Part shown: positions 12,933 through 25,387 of the stretch, one piece after another
How positions within the stretch are numbered: the first letter of the stretch is position 1
How the letters are laid out: each line of letters starts with the position of its first letter
Assembly (NCBI GenBank): GCA_002914845.1
Contig: JXTC01000602.1
Location: forward strand, 86,931 to 150,930
Origin: Trema orientale
Lineage: Eukaryota; Streptophyta; Magnoliopsida; Rosales; Cannabaceae
Direction: 5' to 3'
DNA length: 64,000 nt
The notes under the pieces: generated by a model
Seen by the model: the letters and a program-made list of their open reading frames with translations, nothing else
What the model was told of the DNA's origin: nothing
Databases searched by the model: none
Made by a program: the position numbers and the translations under genes

Positions 12933-13429
12933 CATGTAGATCTGGTGAAATTTGATATTAGTGAAAATGCATGATTTTTTTTTCCTTTTTTAAAAGCTAA
13001 AAGCCATGGATTTTTTTTAAAATATTATCCCTTATTACTATTATTGAACTTATAAAATATCAAAACCAGCTATAGAACATGAAATATTTAGTGTCTTAAA
13101 AATATGTAATGCATGTGACAAGACAGTAGCATTTCGTTGAAAACATATTTCTGTTAAAGAAAAAAAAAATCATGAGTTGTGATTATTTAATCCAAGTGTT
13201 GCCATAAGTGTTCCTTTCTAAGGAATATTTTACTATCATAAGAAATAATCATATGTATATACAATATTCTTAAAGCAAAGAGTATATCTACACACGCAAA
13301 ATAATAATTAAACTTTGTCTTATTTATTTTCTGTTTATATACACTAACCAAGTGTTTTCAAACATTACAAATATATATATCACCATATTTTGTTTACTGA
13401 TAGTAAAATGTTCCATTTAACATGGTTCT

Positions 13430-13670
13430 GAAGGGTAGAGATGACGCCTCTTAAACCACCGTCTATATCAGCGTCGTCTTTACTTCAGTACGAAAAGACG
13501 ACGGGTTGTAACTGTTGCATAAAACATGAAATTTGGAGGGAAAAAAGGCATTTTTAAGGTTATAGACGACAGTTAATTTTTGGTCGCAACCGTTGTTTAT
13601 AGAAAAGACATCAACAACTATAGATTACGGTTTTCAGAGGAAAACTGTGATCTATAGTATGTTTTTTTGA
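13430..13670. repeat. Sub-terminal inverted-repeat array of the CACTA element
   Basis: Several short, mutually inverted motifs of the type tagacgacagtt / aaccgttgtttatag are packed here. This is the usual layout of CACTA sub-terminal repeats, the known binding sites of TNPA-like proteins. The function is inferred from the family. Confidence 0.6.
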
Positions 13671-14828
13671 AAAAAAAATATTTTACTATATTTTTAATTT
13701 TTCCCATAGGTTGCCAACATCTGTGATTCAAATTAAATGGTAATAAATCCTACAATATCTTTCAAAGCACATCCATAATAGAAGATCCAATTCAAATCAT
13801 CCAAAAAGTTAAATTTTTAGGTACTGATTAACTACTTAGTCATAATAAATTAAAAATGTGAAAGTTAAACTAATTTGTGACTGGACCTAACAGGCTGCCT
13901 ATTTACCCATTAAAAGGATCAAGTCATTTCGTAGTTCATTTATATTTTTAAAAAGGAGAAAGTATATGGAGATTAAAAGTTCTAATATAAACTCAAAAAA
14001 TGTCTAGAATGTAAGGATTAATTTACAAAATATTGCTATCTTCAACACTACTTCAATATTGGGAGAAGTTGGATCGCCCATTCATTCCGTACTTCATCTA
14101 TCTCTATTCTTGTATACTCATTGATTTGACCAAACTACATTTGAATAAAATAAAATAAAATTAATTCATAGTCATTTATAGATATAATTTGCATTAATAT
14201 AAATAGACTTACATCAATTAGAATCTTATCCTACTTATAGTCCATTATGTCTCGCATGTATCTTAAAATATAAAAGCCACATTTGACTGACCCAGGTTTC
14301 TTGGCTGCTTGCTATACAAATTAGTCAAAAATTAGTTTATAGTACTACTAAACTTTTAATCTACTTAACAATTGTTACCTTTATAGTAGTCCAGTTCGTT
14401 TGCATATGTTACATTGTTTCGCAACTCTAAGTCTTCCCGATTTCCATTCACGCAATTATGAAGTGACTAATTCACGGATGCTATTACGAATAGGTTGACG
14501 AAGGGGGTTAATCCAATATTTCATCACCCCAAGAATCGATGATTACTAATATCCAATGTTTCCTAGGATTTCTAAATTCTAATAGCAAAATTATATAAAA
14601 TAATATTATCCTTCATAATATAGAAAGAAAGCTAGTTGTCCACGCTTATAATTCTTAAGAGCAAAAATCGTATAGCCTTTTTTTGCCCTTTTATCTTTTT
14701 CTCCTATTCCCATCCCGAGGACTAAAGAAACTTTACTTTGACAAATAAAATCATAGTTTTGATTGGAACATCTACTCATGAACAAATACTTATAATACAA
14801 AGAAAAGACTATCTATTATCATTAATTT

Positions 14829-15970
14829 CTAATAGAGTAATAATTTGCAAGTGAAATGAAAATTTTCAAGTAACCTTATGTAGAACTTAATACAAGGCAC
14901 ACTCAATTCGATCATAGCCATCATATAACTGATGTCTTCACTATCTAGATAGTTCTTATGATCACTGCCAACAATTTCTGGAGATAAAAAAAATTCAATA
15001 GTATCATTGGTCCTCATAGGTTGGATGGCATAATTCCAAACTGCGTGAAGACACGGTGATAAATCCTCAACTACCACGTCAGGTTTTTATTGTTTTTGAT
15101 TCAAAGAGTTTGATAGATCTTTGTTATTCCCTGAAGATAGTTCTTTTCCTTTTTCTTTCATGTTTTTCATAGAATCCTATAGAACAAATTAATAAGATTC
15201 AATTAGTTAATATACACCAAGAAAATATTATTTAGTACGTATTACCAATACATCATACATACCTTTTTCCCAAATATCACTAAATATTCTGGCCATACAA
15301 CATATACATCTAGAGCATCCAAAACTGTCTCTATTTCTTCCGTTGGGATTGGTATGTCAACCTCATGCTGAATAATAATAGTTACTGAAACTCTTAAGTT
15401 GCCATCTCCAAGAGAATGGCTATGAATAATATGTCTAGAATTCTTATATACTAAACCCTTAGTAACTACATTTTCCATATTGTCCACAGCTAATATAAAA
15501 AGAATACCCTAAAAAATTAAGATTCTTTATTTAGCATTAAAATATTTATGTTCAAAAGACATAGTAAATAATATGTCTCTCTAAGCTCTGTGACGTTCGT
15601 AAATAATACACACATCCATTCACATTTCTTTCTTATTAAACTTAAGTTGTCATATATTTGGTCATCTAACTTATCAAAGTCCTCAACAAAAGGCAATCCC
15701 CTACTAAAAAATGTAACTTCGAGCCCTTGATTCTCTAAATTATTGGATTCTTCATCAAACGCATGTGCTTTCATTAACAAAACTATCGACCAATTTCAAT
15801 CACTAGGGTCGGTAACATAAAGATTTGCTTATCTTATGAAGCCAATGTAAAAAGTTCATCTTTATAGCCTTGACATCTAAAGTCAACTAGTGTGGATCCA
15901 TAATCATTAATTTTGACAGCAAAATTGTCCACCCACTTGCACTTGAAGAGAGGCACTTGAATTCCATAAT
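14829..15970 (-). pseudogene. Second CACTA protein remnants (DUF4216 / Ulp1-region type)
   Basis: Minus-strand fragments appear in the order expected downstream of TNP2 transposase in plant CACTA elements. Near 15968-15840 the reading VPLFKCKWVDNF is typical of DUF4216. At 15487-15242 the reading IPTEEIETVLDALDVYVVWP resembles the ptta/En-Spm domain. At 15077-14829 there is a segment resembling the region just before the Ulp1-like protease of such proteins; the protease core itself is not seen. The parts lie in different frames with stops between them (for example after TLAS near 15840). I class it as a dead gene. The domain names are from memory of the families. Confidence 0.6.
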
Positions 15971-16541
15971 AATCTAGTTATCATATTTCTTCAATAATCC
16001 CATAATAGTGCACATTCCTATAAACTGGATTTTTATCTTTTTCGCTCGATACATGCATTGCCTCAGCGACAATACTAACATCATTATTCTGAATAGGATG
16101 TTTCTCATCTCTTGCATGAATAAAAAAGAAAAATCATTTATAGCAAATGAACTGTATGACATCACTGTGAATAACGGACTAATTGCTAAACATTTCAAAT
16201 CATTTGGCATGCCGTAGTCAAATTTTTCCAGAAGATTGACAATGTGATCTTTGAATCAAGTAATGAAGTTCCGGTTATGCTCATCCTGGATCCATTTCTC
16301 TATTCTTCTCTGGTTCTTTTGTCTTACATAATTCATATACTCTTCGACGTAATCTTCAACAATTTTTGAATTATGCAACACATATAGATGTGCTTGTTTC
16401 CAATGTCTCATTCACATCAATTAGAATGCCCGCGAATAAACTTTTACCTTCCAAATTAGATGCATTTTTATCTTTTGGTATTCCAATACTTTGAGCATTG
16501 ACTATATACTTCGAGCAAAACTCAATTGCTTTTTCTGCAAT

Positions 16542-18802
16542 TTATCCTTCCATTACACAACCCTCTAGCCAATTTCGATTTTTCACAAGATCTTTCAATA
16601 TCTTCATATATCTCTCAAAAGGAAACATCCACCTTAAGAATACTAGGCCACATAATTTCATTTCTCGAACCAAATGTGTAACAAGATGAATCATTATGCC
16701 AAAAAATGAAGGTGGAAAAAACTTTTCTAAGAGACACAATATTCGTATGACATCTGATTGCAATGTGTCCAATATATTCGGGTCCACTCCTTTTGAGCAA
16801 ATAGAATTGAAAAAGAAACACAATTTAGTAATTGCCAATCTAACTTCCTTTTCATTGACCAATACTCCACGAAGAGCAATTGGCAAAATTTGTTGCATTA
16901 AAATATGATAATCATGCGATTTCATGCCAAGAAGTTTCGAATCTTTTATGGACACAAGACTTCTTATATTAGAAGAATACCTATCAGGTACTTTAATACT
17001 GACAAGACATTCAAAAAATTCTATTTTTTCTTTCCTTGATAATGTGTACTTTACTGGTGGTAAAAGAGTGTGATTTCCTTTCTTTTCAGGAGCCAATTAC
17101 TCTCTAATTTTTAACTCATCAAGGTCTAAATGAGCCTTGATACCATCTTTAGTTTTACCGAAATATTTAGCAATGTTCCAACTATAGCATTACATACATT
17201 TTTTTCAATATGCATCACATCAAGGTTGTGCTGTACGAATAAAGTCTTCCAATATGAGAGCTCAAAAAAGATTGATTTCTTCTTCCAAGGTCCACTAATT
17301 TTATCATTCTCTGTATTTTTTCCAAAAATTATATTCAAATCCTTCACATTTTGGTATACTTATTCACCACTAAGTGTACGTGGGGCCTTTCCATTTTTTT
17401 ACCTCTCCATTAAATGCTTTCTTTTGCTTGCGATATCGATAATTTTTAGGTAAAATCTCCTACTACCTAAAAAAAGCAAACTTTCCTCCATTTCTCAACC
17501 TTATAGAATATGTGTCTTCATCGCAAATTGGGCAACCCTTGCCAGATTTTACAGAATAACCCGACAAATTTCCATAAGCAGGAAAGTCATTAATTGTCCA
17601 CAATAACATTACTCGAAGTGTAAACTTTTCTCTTTGAAACATGTCCTCAACTTGAATCTCAGTTTCCCATAACAGTTTCAAGTCATCGATCAAAGGTGCC
17701 AAGTATACATCAATGTCATTATCTGGTTGTTTGGGTCCTGAAATCAATAATGTCAACCTAAGAAATCTTTGCTTCATGCTTAACCATAGAGGAAGATTAT
17801 AAATCACAAGCACCACCAGCGAAGTACTATGTCTATTACTAAAGTTACTATGTGGATTGACACCATTAGCTGAAAGACCAAAACAGAGATTTCTTATTTC
17901 AACACTAAACTCGAGATTTTGCACATCAAATGTCTTCCACTACGGAGAATCAATAGGATGACAAAGTTTATCATCATATACTATTCTATTTGCATGCCAA
18001 GTCAAATTCTTTGCATGTTTTTCATTTTTAAATATTCACCTAAATCATAGTATTAGTAGTATATACCACAACACTTTCTTAGGAACTCATTTTCTCTCTT
18101 TAGATAGTTTTTTACCTTTCGTCCACCTTGGGTGCAAGCATTTAGGATAAATATCTAATGTTGCATTCTCTTTATAATAAAGAAAGCAATCATTAGGACA
18201 CGCATGTATTTTCTCGTACTCCATTCCTAGCGAAGATAATGTCTTTCTAGCCGCATACATAAATGTAGGAAGCTCGTTATTAACTGGAAGCATATCTTTA
18301 ATTAATTCCAAAAGAATGTGAAACTAGTGTTACTCCACTCATCTCCTGCCTTCAAATTCCATAAACGCACAAGGGCGGACAATTTTGTGAATTTAGTACA
18401 TCCCTCATACAATGGTGTCTTAGCATTACATAACAGACTCTGGAATTCTGTAGGACGATCCATAAATCTATCCTTTGCATCATTTACCATGGTAACCACT
18501 TTATCTTCATCAAGTTCATCTCTTTCATGTTCTCTTTGGAATCTGAATAAACTCTCTTCAAATGAAGGCAATATGTCTTCCCCATGCCATATCCATCTTA
18601 TATAACTTTTATCAATCCCGTTAAAAAATAGATATTCTCTTACATTAACCACAGAATATTTTTTAGTATTACCACAACTAACATAAGGACATAATATGAC
18701 ATTGGGGTCATCCACATGATCCAAAGCAAACCGAATAAAGTTTTTAACTCCATTTTCATATTCACTAGTAAATCTACTTGCCGGCATGCAGTCTCTATCC
18801 AT
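16542..18802 (-). pseudogene. TNP2-type CACTA transposase, broken
   Basis: The likely start is the ATG at 18802, followed by a transposase-associated domain (MDRDCMPASRFTSEYENGV..., with CPYVSCGN). Next comes the region with IHACPNDC (about 18200), then the TNP2 core with GPKQPDNDIDVYL and TINDFPAYGNLSGYS (17924-17463) and HNLDVMHIEKNVC (about 17230), and a DUF4218 region (17096-16542). This order matches plant En/Spm TNP2 transposases. The protein is broken. The frame changes near 18305 after WSNTSFT, and stops occur between about 18086 and 17925. A run of about 36 A/T pairs (18824-18860) sits just upstream of the start. The plus-strand frames here are shadows. Confidence 0.88.
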
Positions 18803-18824
18803 CACTGTATAATCTATACCATGG

Positions 18825-18860
<36 letters not shown>

Positions 18861-18869
18861 ATAAAGCAT

Positions 18870-19670
18870 AAACTTTAAACTTAATATCAGTCCTACTAAT
18901 TTTACTATGTAGTTTACTTTCGTATAATTTTACTAATTTTACATATAAAAATTTACAAGTAAATCACATTTAGAGAATATAGTTTCATTACTATATAATA
19001 CCAAGCCTACTAAATTGCTATGTAGTTTACATTGCTATAAGCTATACTTTCAATATCTAATAAGCTATAAAGTTTTAGTTCTAGCATTTACATAGAAATA
19101 TTTCAAGTCAATCACATTTATATTTATAGAATATATTTTCATTATTTCGCCTTAAACATATACAAATATAGTGATTTTACTCTACTAATATTCTCTTAGT
19201 CATTTTATCAAACACATAGTATAATGACCACTCTATATCAATTGGATACAAAAAAACAAAACTTATTAGCAAATCCAACAAAAAATATTGACAATCTTCC
19301 TCAAACTTAAGCTTCAAATGACAAAGACAAATGAAAAATATACATAAAACATAAGTTTAAAAAGACCAAGCCTACTAAAATTATACTATATATGTACTTT
19401 ATATTGGTATAAACTTTAATTTCAAAAACTAATAAGCTATAAATTTTAAATTCTAGCACTTACATAGAAAGCTTTAAATGCCAATCATATTTAGATAATA
19501 AAATTCCACTTAGAGAATAAAATTCCATATCATAAAAAGCTTTAAATGTCAAAAAAGTGATTTTACTCTACTAACATTCTCTTAGTTGTTTTATCGAGCA
19601 CATAGCATGTATAAACTTTAAATGACCATTTCGTATTAATTAGATACATAAACTTTAAGTTTATGAGCAA
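18870..19670. repeat. Imperfect tandem repeats in the CACTA leader, ~2.5 copies
   Basis: Two long related blocks begin ccaagcctactaaa at 19001 and 19366, a spacing of 365 bp. Both continue through aataagctataaa, tctagca(t/c)ttacatagaaa and gtgattttactctacta (near 19171 and 19557) to an (a/g)cacatag block. A shorter relative (tcctactaattttactatgtag) starts at about 18891. No protein is encoded. Confidence 0.75.
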
Positions 19671-19932
19671 ACCAAATCATAATACAATATTATTTACCAT
19701 TATCAAAGTATTACCAAAAAAATTACCTACTTTCTCAAAGACTTTCATTCAGGTTAGAGTTGTAATAGTTTTTAGAAAATCTAATATTAGAGTTCGTGAC
19801 TTGAATTCTGTTTACCCTAACCCGAAAGCTTCACGGGGCGAAATATATGGCATTGTTTTGTAATTGGAAGAATTTTTTGAGATCTGTGGTGGAAGCAGTA
19901 CATTCAGGCAATCAGAATTAGACTACTCCTAA

Positions 19933-19998
<66 letters not shown>
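19933..19998. repeat. Compound microsatellite (TG)n(TA)n(GA)n
   Basis: Consecutive runs of TG, TA and GA dinucleotides. The minus-strand frames spanning it are translations of the repeat and not genes. Confidence 0.95.
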
Positions 19999-20797
19999 AT
20001 AATCCAAATTTAGAAAAAAAAATTCTAACCGTATCTCTTTTAGGAAATTCCCCAAAATCAAATATATATATATATATAAGCAGTTCCAATGCTTCCTATC
20101 TGACTGCAGCAAACTTGAACTGTACCAAGCTGCAAGGTAATAAAAAGATCCAATTTTTATAATGTAGCTCAAGCTACTTGTATGACACTAATATTTACAA
20201 GAGAAATTAATACTTGTAATATATATGTGAGAATAACTGAAGAAAAGTAAAAGATCACAGACATATATGAACTAATATATCCAACAAACAAGCAGAGTTG
20301 TTGCTATTAGAAACCGAACCATTTATATATATTAGAAACAGGCTATTTATATATATATGAAGCCCATCAAACAGTTTGGTATTCGTACAGGAATATTAGA
20401 AATAGAACCTTGGTATTTATATATAACGTACCTAAAAATATTAGAAACAAAATCAGCACGGCTGGTTGTGAGCAGGGATCGACCATCAGTGGCAGAGGAG
20501 GACGAGCACGGGATGACAGCTCAGAGGGGCTCAAGCCGGTCGGGGAGTAAGGGGAAGACGGTTCAGAAGGGCCCAGGCTTGAGAAAGAGCTTAAGAACAG
20601 ATAATCCAGCCTTCTAATCAAGCCACGAAACAGATAATCTAAGTTACAAGTATGAACCACTCAATGGAGAATCTCAGGCCAATACGCTATGACTATGAAA
20701 TGAACTGGTCCCGTGTTTTTTCAGATAACGTGGTGCCGATAGCCCGTCGTTTTTAGTACTCCCACCCCTATCTTCTAATGGTATTTTTGTAGTAGTG

Positions 20798-21014
20798 CTG
20801 CCAAAGAGAAATATTCTTAGGATGTCCCTCTATAACCGAATAGAGCTCTAAGAGGAGGAAGAGTAAAAGAAGAGTCCGCTAGAAGAAAGATTTTTATGTC
20901 TGACTCATACTAATTAAGAGTACAAAATCTTTTTCTTTTTCTTTTTTTTCTATATATCAATTGAGATGTCACTGATTATTTATTAGTTTCCTCATTGTAT
21001 GTCTATGGGAGCGA
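20798..21014. other. Spacer, unassigned
   Basis: Sequence between the CACTA terminus and LINE debris. Nothing recognised. Confidence 0.5.
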
Positions 21015-22520
21015 GTGTTGGACATGCGTCTACGTAGATTTTTCAAAGCATGATATGGGAAATGTCATCTATCTTGTGTAGAGATGGAGGGTTGGAAATT
21101 GTGCCACAGTCTAAGATGATGGTAGCAGATCTCATTAGGGTTGATGGGCTAAGAATAGCTACTGTTATTGAAGAAAACATTTGGGAGATTCATCATGGAA
21201 CCATATTAGGTATACCTCTAGATAAGGCTTATATTTCAGTCCGACTACATTTTGAAGGGATATACGTTAAATCCGTGTATGTGTAGAAAAGGTTTCATAT
21301 TCACCTGACTCTTCTCACAACCGCAGCTACTTGTGGAGCTTTTTTGGGAATATGTTAATGTTAATGTCTCTACTTCAATCAGTGAGAGTTAGTTGTTAAG
21401 TAGTTATTGACAATCAGTGTTGGTTAAATTAATTAGTTTGGATTGTAGCTTAACTATGAACATTAAGGCAGGGACATATCATTAAACAGTTATAACTTGA
21501 TTTTAGGAGTGAGCTCGCAAATGTAATAGTACATATAAGACATTTGGCTTATGTACTATAGATCAAGTTACTCAACTGTATTCTCTATTAGTTAACTTAG
21601 GATTCTTGACTGGAGGATAAAATTTGTAGAATGCTTGTGAGGTTTTGTTTGGCTACTAGGAAAAGCTCAGGAAAATTAGCTTGTAGTGAGAACAAAAGCA
21701 ACTATGTCGCAGAGAAGATGTAAGGTCTTATTATAGGTGATATATTAGATTCAATTGGACAATTGGATGTACTATTTCCTCATTGAAAATCTGAATTAAG
21801 TAATTTTATTTTAGTAAGGGCTTTAACGAGATATTATTGGAGGTTTAATCCAATAAGATTGTGTTGCATGACTATATATATATTCCCTCCTAGTGATCGG
21901 GGTTGTTTTCTGTTTTGCATTTTTTATGCTGTCGTGTTACTTTATGCATACTTTTCCTTTTATTAATTTATTTGAGGTAGACGGTGATAGAAGATTGTCT
22001 TATTTATGGGTCCCAACTTAGTTGGGATGTACTCTTAGGATTTGATGCTCTCCTCTTTCTCTCCTTTTGATTAAAAGTACTAAATAAATAAATAATATGT
22101 GTGTCCTTTTCTATTTCTTAGTGTAATTGTGATATTAAAACAACAAAATCTTAATTTTTACACAAGAATAAAATCTGAATTTCCAAGTAGTTATTAAAAT
22201 CTGAATCTCATCCACCCATGGTATTAATTGCTCTCGAATTTGCTCTGTCAAGATGCTAGGAACCTCAAAGCTTAACATCGACGCTGCACTACAATACCGG
22301 GAATGAACTAGATAGCCACTGGGGGTTGTACATAGTACACGACCATACAAAAATTAAGTAAAAATTGAAGCCGTAGCAAGAAGAGTCATGGGGAATTTTG
22401 GTGCTCTCCTTGCGGAGTGTATTGCTCTTCAGGAGGGTTTAAGCTTTGCCACTGATAGATAGTCTGGGATTCAGCTAGAGTAGAAAGCTATTCCAAAGAT
22501 GGTATCTCAGCCATTTGTTC
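21015..22520 (+). pseudogene. LINE (L1-like) ORF2 C-terminal debris
   Basis: The plus-strand reading at about 21118-21285 includes VADLIRVDG, ILGIPL and VKSVYV, the pattern seen between reverse transcriptase and the zinc-binding domain of plant L1 elements. Near 22370-22470 another plus-strand reading (MGNFGALLAECIALQEGLSFA) matches the RNase H region of the same proteins, where A-E-ALALREGL is typical. Between them the sequence is eroded or interrupted, with many stops. A block at about 21815-21870 (tttaacgagatatt ... taatccaata) recurs at about 53030-53080. Heavily decayed; boundaries are approximate. Confidence 0.55.
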
Positions 22521-23172
22521 TCAAAAATTGGTAAGGTGAAACCCTGGTATTTTTTATATTTGTTATTTTTCGTCAGTACTTGGTAATGTTAGTTGTAGTT
22601 GCATTCCTCCCTAAGGTAATAACGTATCTCATAACATATCTTATCTTGCTTTAAATTTATTTTATATTTCTTTTATATTTCTTTTATGATGCTTTATGCA
22701 TTAAGGAAATAAGTCTATTGAAATAACTATAAAGTAATAAGTCAACTGCAATATCAAGAGTTTAAAAAAGAACTAGTAAAAGATGCCGTGTCTCTCTTTA
22801 CTTGTTCTTTATTTGTTTCTTAATCTTTTCTCTCTTGCCTTCTTCGCTAAAAGAAAGAAAGATAACTATATAACTGAAATATTACTATCTTATTTCTCTA
22901 AATTTTCTACTACTATCAACATGTGTTCTTCATAGTTAAGCCCTCCTTAGAAAGAAAAAAAAAATCACTAAATTGCTTACTTACATAATATACTAATAAT
23001 CTAAGTAATACCAATCTTTATTACAGTTTAAACAACATTATAACCAATTGAAACAAAAGACGTGATTCGCTCATAAAATTTCTTTAAGCAAGAATTTAGT
23101 AGTAATTATGCAATTGGGAAAATAAGACTAAAAAAAGAAGAAAAAAGATATGAGTACAAATATAAAAAAGAA

Positions 23173-23186
23173 AATAATAATAATAA

Positions 23187-23217
<31 letters not shown>

Positions 23218-23222
23218 AAGAA
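23173..23222. repeat. (AAT)n-(AAG)n trinucleotide microsatellite
   Basis: A run of AAT triplets passes directly into a run of about eleven AAG triplets. Confidence 0.95.
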
Positions 23223-23223
23223 T

Positions 23224-23302
23224 AATGAAAACAAGATATATATATATATAATTAAAAGTTCCAAATGAAAACAAGATATATATATATATAATTAAAAGTT
23301 CC
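23224..23302. repeat. Tandem duplication, 2 x 39 bp
   Basis: The block starting aatgaaaacaagatatat and ending aattaaaagttcc is present at 23224-23262 and again at 23264-23302 with no visible differences. It is a recent local duplication adjoining the microsatellite. Confidence 0.95.
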
Positions 23303-24870
23303 GTGGGAAACCTTGGCCTCAACTCATCGGATATTTTTGTCATTTTAAAAAAAAAATTCCTAGTTTTAGTATCGGGGTGTTCTATGCTAGTTTTTTTTAA
23401 TATAAATAAAAATAAAATAAAATAAAAAAAAAACCTATGCTAGTTTTTTGGTACATATTATATATAACATTCAAACTAATATGTCTACATAATTCAGATA
23501 AAAATATGCCAATTCACTTAAGTATTTTGCATACATAAATTTTTTGTAATATAAGAATATTACATAGAATATTCAAATAAGTATACGCACACAACTTAAT
23601 ATTGAGATAAATTTCTTTATGGTACATATCAGTACTAACTTATAAAAATTTTAGCTAACTTATATTAACTACTCAATTATAGTACTTTTCTAAAAAATTA
23701 AATTGTCTTTTCCAATACTCATTGAAACCCAAGTTATTAATGGTTAATTGAACAAACTATTTAATAGATTTTAAAATAATTTATGGCAATATTAAGAAAA
23801 AATATTTTATTTATATATAATTATGCCAAAAAAAATGTGAAATACAGTGTTTCAACTACAAATACTACGTACCTACTTATATACATCAAACACATACCAA
23901 CATTTTCTGAATCATATCAGTCTATAGCCATGATAAGTTACAAGGTTTTAAATAGCATATAACATGATAAAATAAATTGTTCTTTTATTCAACAAAATAT
24001 AAAAGTTGTTTCTTTCATTAATGTATTCCATATATGTAATTGTCACTCCAAATAACAACCAGATGAACGTTGGAATACATTGTATTAATTTTTAATTAAA
24101 TAATAAATTATACAAAGTGTTAACCACATAACATTATATTTTGGAAAAAAAAAATAGTAATGTGTATGAAAATATGAAATAAAATAAAATCACACTATGA
24201 ATATAAATTTATCAGTGAACAACGACAATTAGACTAATGAACTGAAAAAAACAATTGGTTTAGAAATATATCTATTTATTTATAATAAAAAAAAGGAAAA
24301 AAAAATCAGAAAGATTGAAGGGAAAAACATTTTAAAATAATTCATGTAGGTAGTAGTTGATAATTAATCTACCAAAATAATTGAAAATATAATAAAAAGA
24401 CAAAAGCATTAAGGAAACAAAAATGATCAAGACCTTTCCCTATGAGTGTGGACTTGTAGTATGTAGCCTTACATGGCCTTTAGAGACACGTGTCTAGAGG
24501 ACATGATTGGTACTAAGAAAAGGTTCGATGAATACCTGGTTATCGAGACTTCATATTTATTAATATTGTGATTTACGTAAGGAAAAACAAAAATGTTAAA
24601 AAAAAAAAGTAGTGAGCTGCCAATAGTAAAAGTACTAAACTAACCCTTGTTTTTAGGGATATATAAGGAAAGAAAGAACAAAGTGTCTTATATCCCTATA
24701 AAACAAAAAAAAAATTATTTTATTTTATTAAAACTTAATAAGGAAAAAATAAAAAAACTAAGGATAAAAGGGAGAAAAAATTGGACCATGACCAGGTTAT
24801 CAATGCTTAGTGTGTATATATATATATATAATAGAAATGGAATCAAATGCTACATCACTTGGCATACAAT

Positions 24871-25387
24871 GGTCTCGTTTGGGATTGTTTCTAGATTCTG
24901 GCTTTAGCTTCTAAAAGTGATAGAGAAAAAAAGGGAAAAGGGAGGCGTTTGATAAGTTATTACTTTTGGTCATTAAATTTTAAAAATTGTTGTGTAACCA
25001 TTATTTTAAGCAGAATTTGAGAAGCATGATAACGTTTTTTAAAACTGATTCTGCTGTTATAATACAAATTATTTAAAATAATATTTTACTGTACACACAA
25101 TTTATAGCAGAATTTATTTTAAAAGTTATTGTGTAACCATTATTTTAAACAGAATTTGAGAAGCATGGTAACGCTTTTCAAAGTTGAATCTGCTGTTATA
25201 ATATAAATTATCTAAAATAATATTTTATTATACATACAATTTATAGTTTATCAAATACTAGATGTTGCTTTTAAATAGTATAGCAGTTTCGTAAGTTAGA
25301 TTTACCAAATGCCTAGACCTTTTTTCTCACAGCTACTTCTTACTCATAACACAACTATCGCACGGCACAACAATACCAAATTAGCCC
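24871..25387. mobile_element. MITE, copy A, with an internal tandem duplication
   Basis: The left end ggtctcgtttgggattg is matched by the inverted right end, whose complement reads gggctaatttggtattg. The trinucleotide aat flanks both sides and may be a 3-bp target duplication. The element shares its whole layout with copy B at 39097-39456: the ends, the 'aagttattacttttgg' block, the 'accattattttaa(a/g)cagaattt' block and the closing 'caatttatagtttatcaaatact' block. A middle unit of about 150 bp is present twice here (starting near 24983 and 25128) and once in copy B. No coding capacity. End style and 3-bp duplication fit PIF/Harbinger (Tourist-like), which is an inference. Confidence 0.7.

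Larger units (their letters stand above)
13430..20797 (-). mobile_element. CACTA (En/Spm) DNA transposon, decayed
   Basis: The right end, read on the minus strand from 20797, is cactactacaaaaata, a classic CACTA terminus. Both ends carry related sub-terminal motifs in opposite orientation: gacgacgggttgtaac near 13497 on the plus strand and cgacgggctatcggc near 20750 on the minus strand, each preceded by an agtac(t/g)aaaa-like stretch. Between them on the minus strand lie a TNP2-type transposase (18802 to about 16540) and pieces of a second protein (about 15970-14830). The exact left terminus and the 3-bp target duplication are not resolved; 13430 is approximate. Frame breaks in the transposase mean it is inactive. 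Confidence 0.82.
22521..24870. other. AT-rich spacer with simple repeats
   Basis: No gene seen. It contains the AAT/AAG microsatellite and a 40-bp-period duplication listed separately. Frames such as 23128-23343 (minus) and 24647-24907 (plus) are low-complexity translations. Confidence 0.6.

Noticed and set aside
14046-14062. cactacttcaatatt as the left terminus of the CACTA element
   Set aside because: Only the first seven bases fit, and it would leave the sub-terminal repeats at 13430-13670 outside the element.
19904-20172. Two minus-strand frames
   Set aside because: They are translations of the TG/TA/GA microsatellite.
20357-20617. Plus-strand frame of 86 codons, Arg/Ser/Gly-rich
   Set aside because: It lies in the terminal region of the CACTA element and has no resemblance to a known protein.
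23128-23343. Minus-strand frame of Ile/Leu/Phe runs
   Set aside because: Translation of the AAT/AAG microsatellite and duplicated AT-rich blocks.
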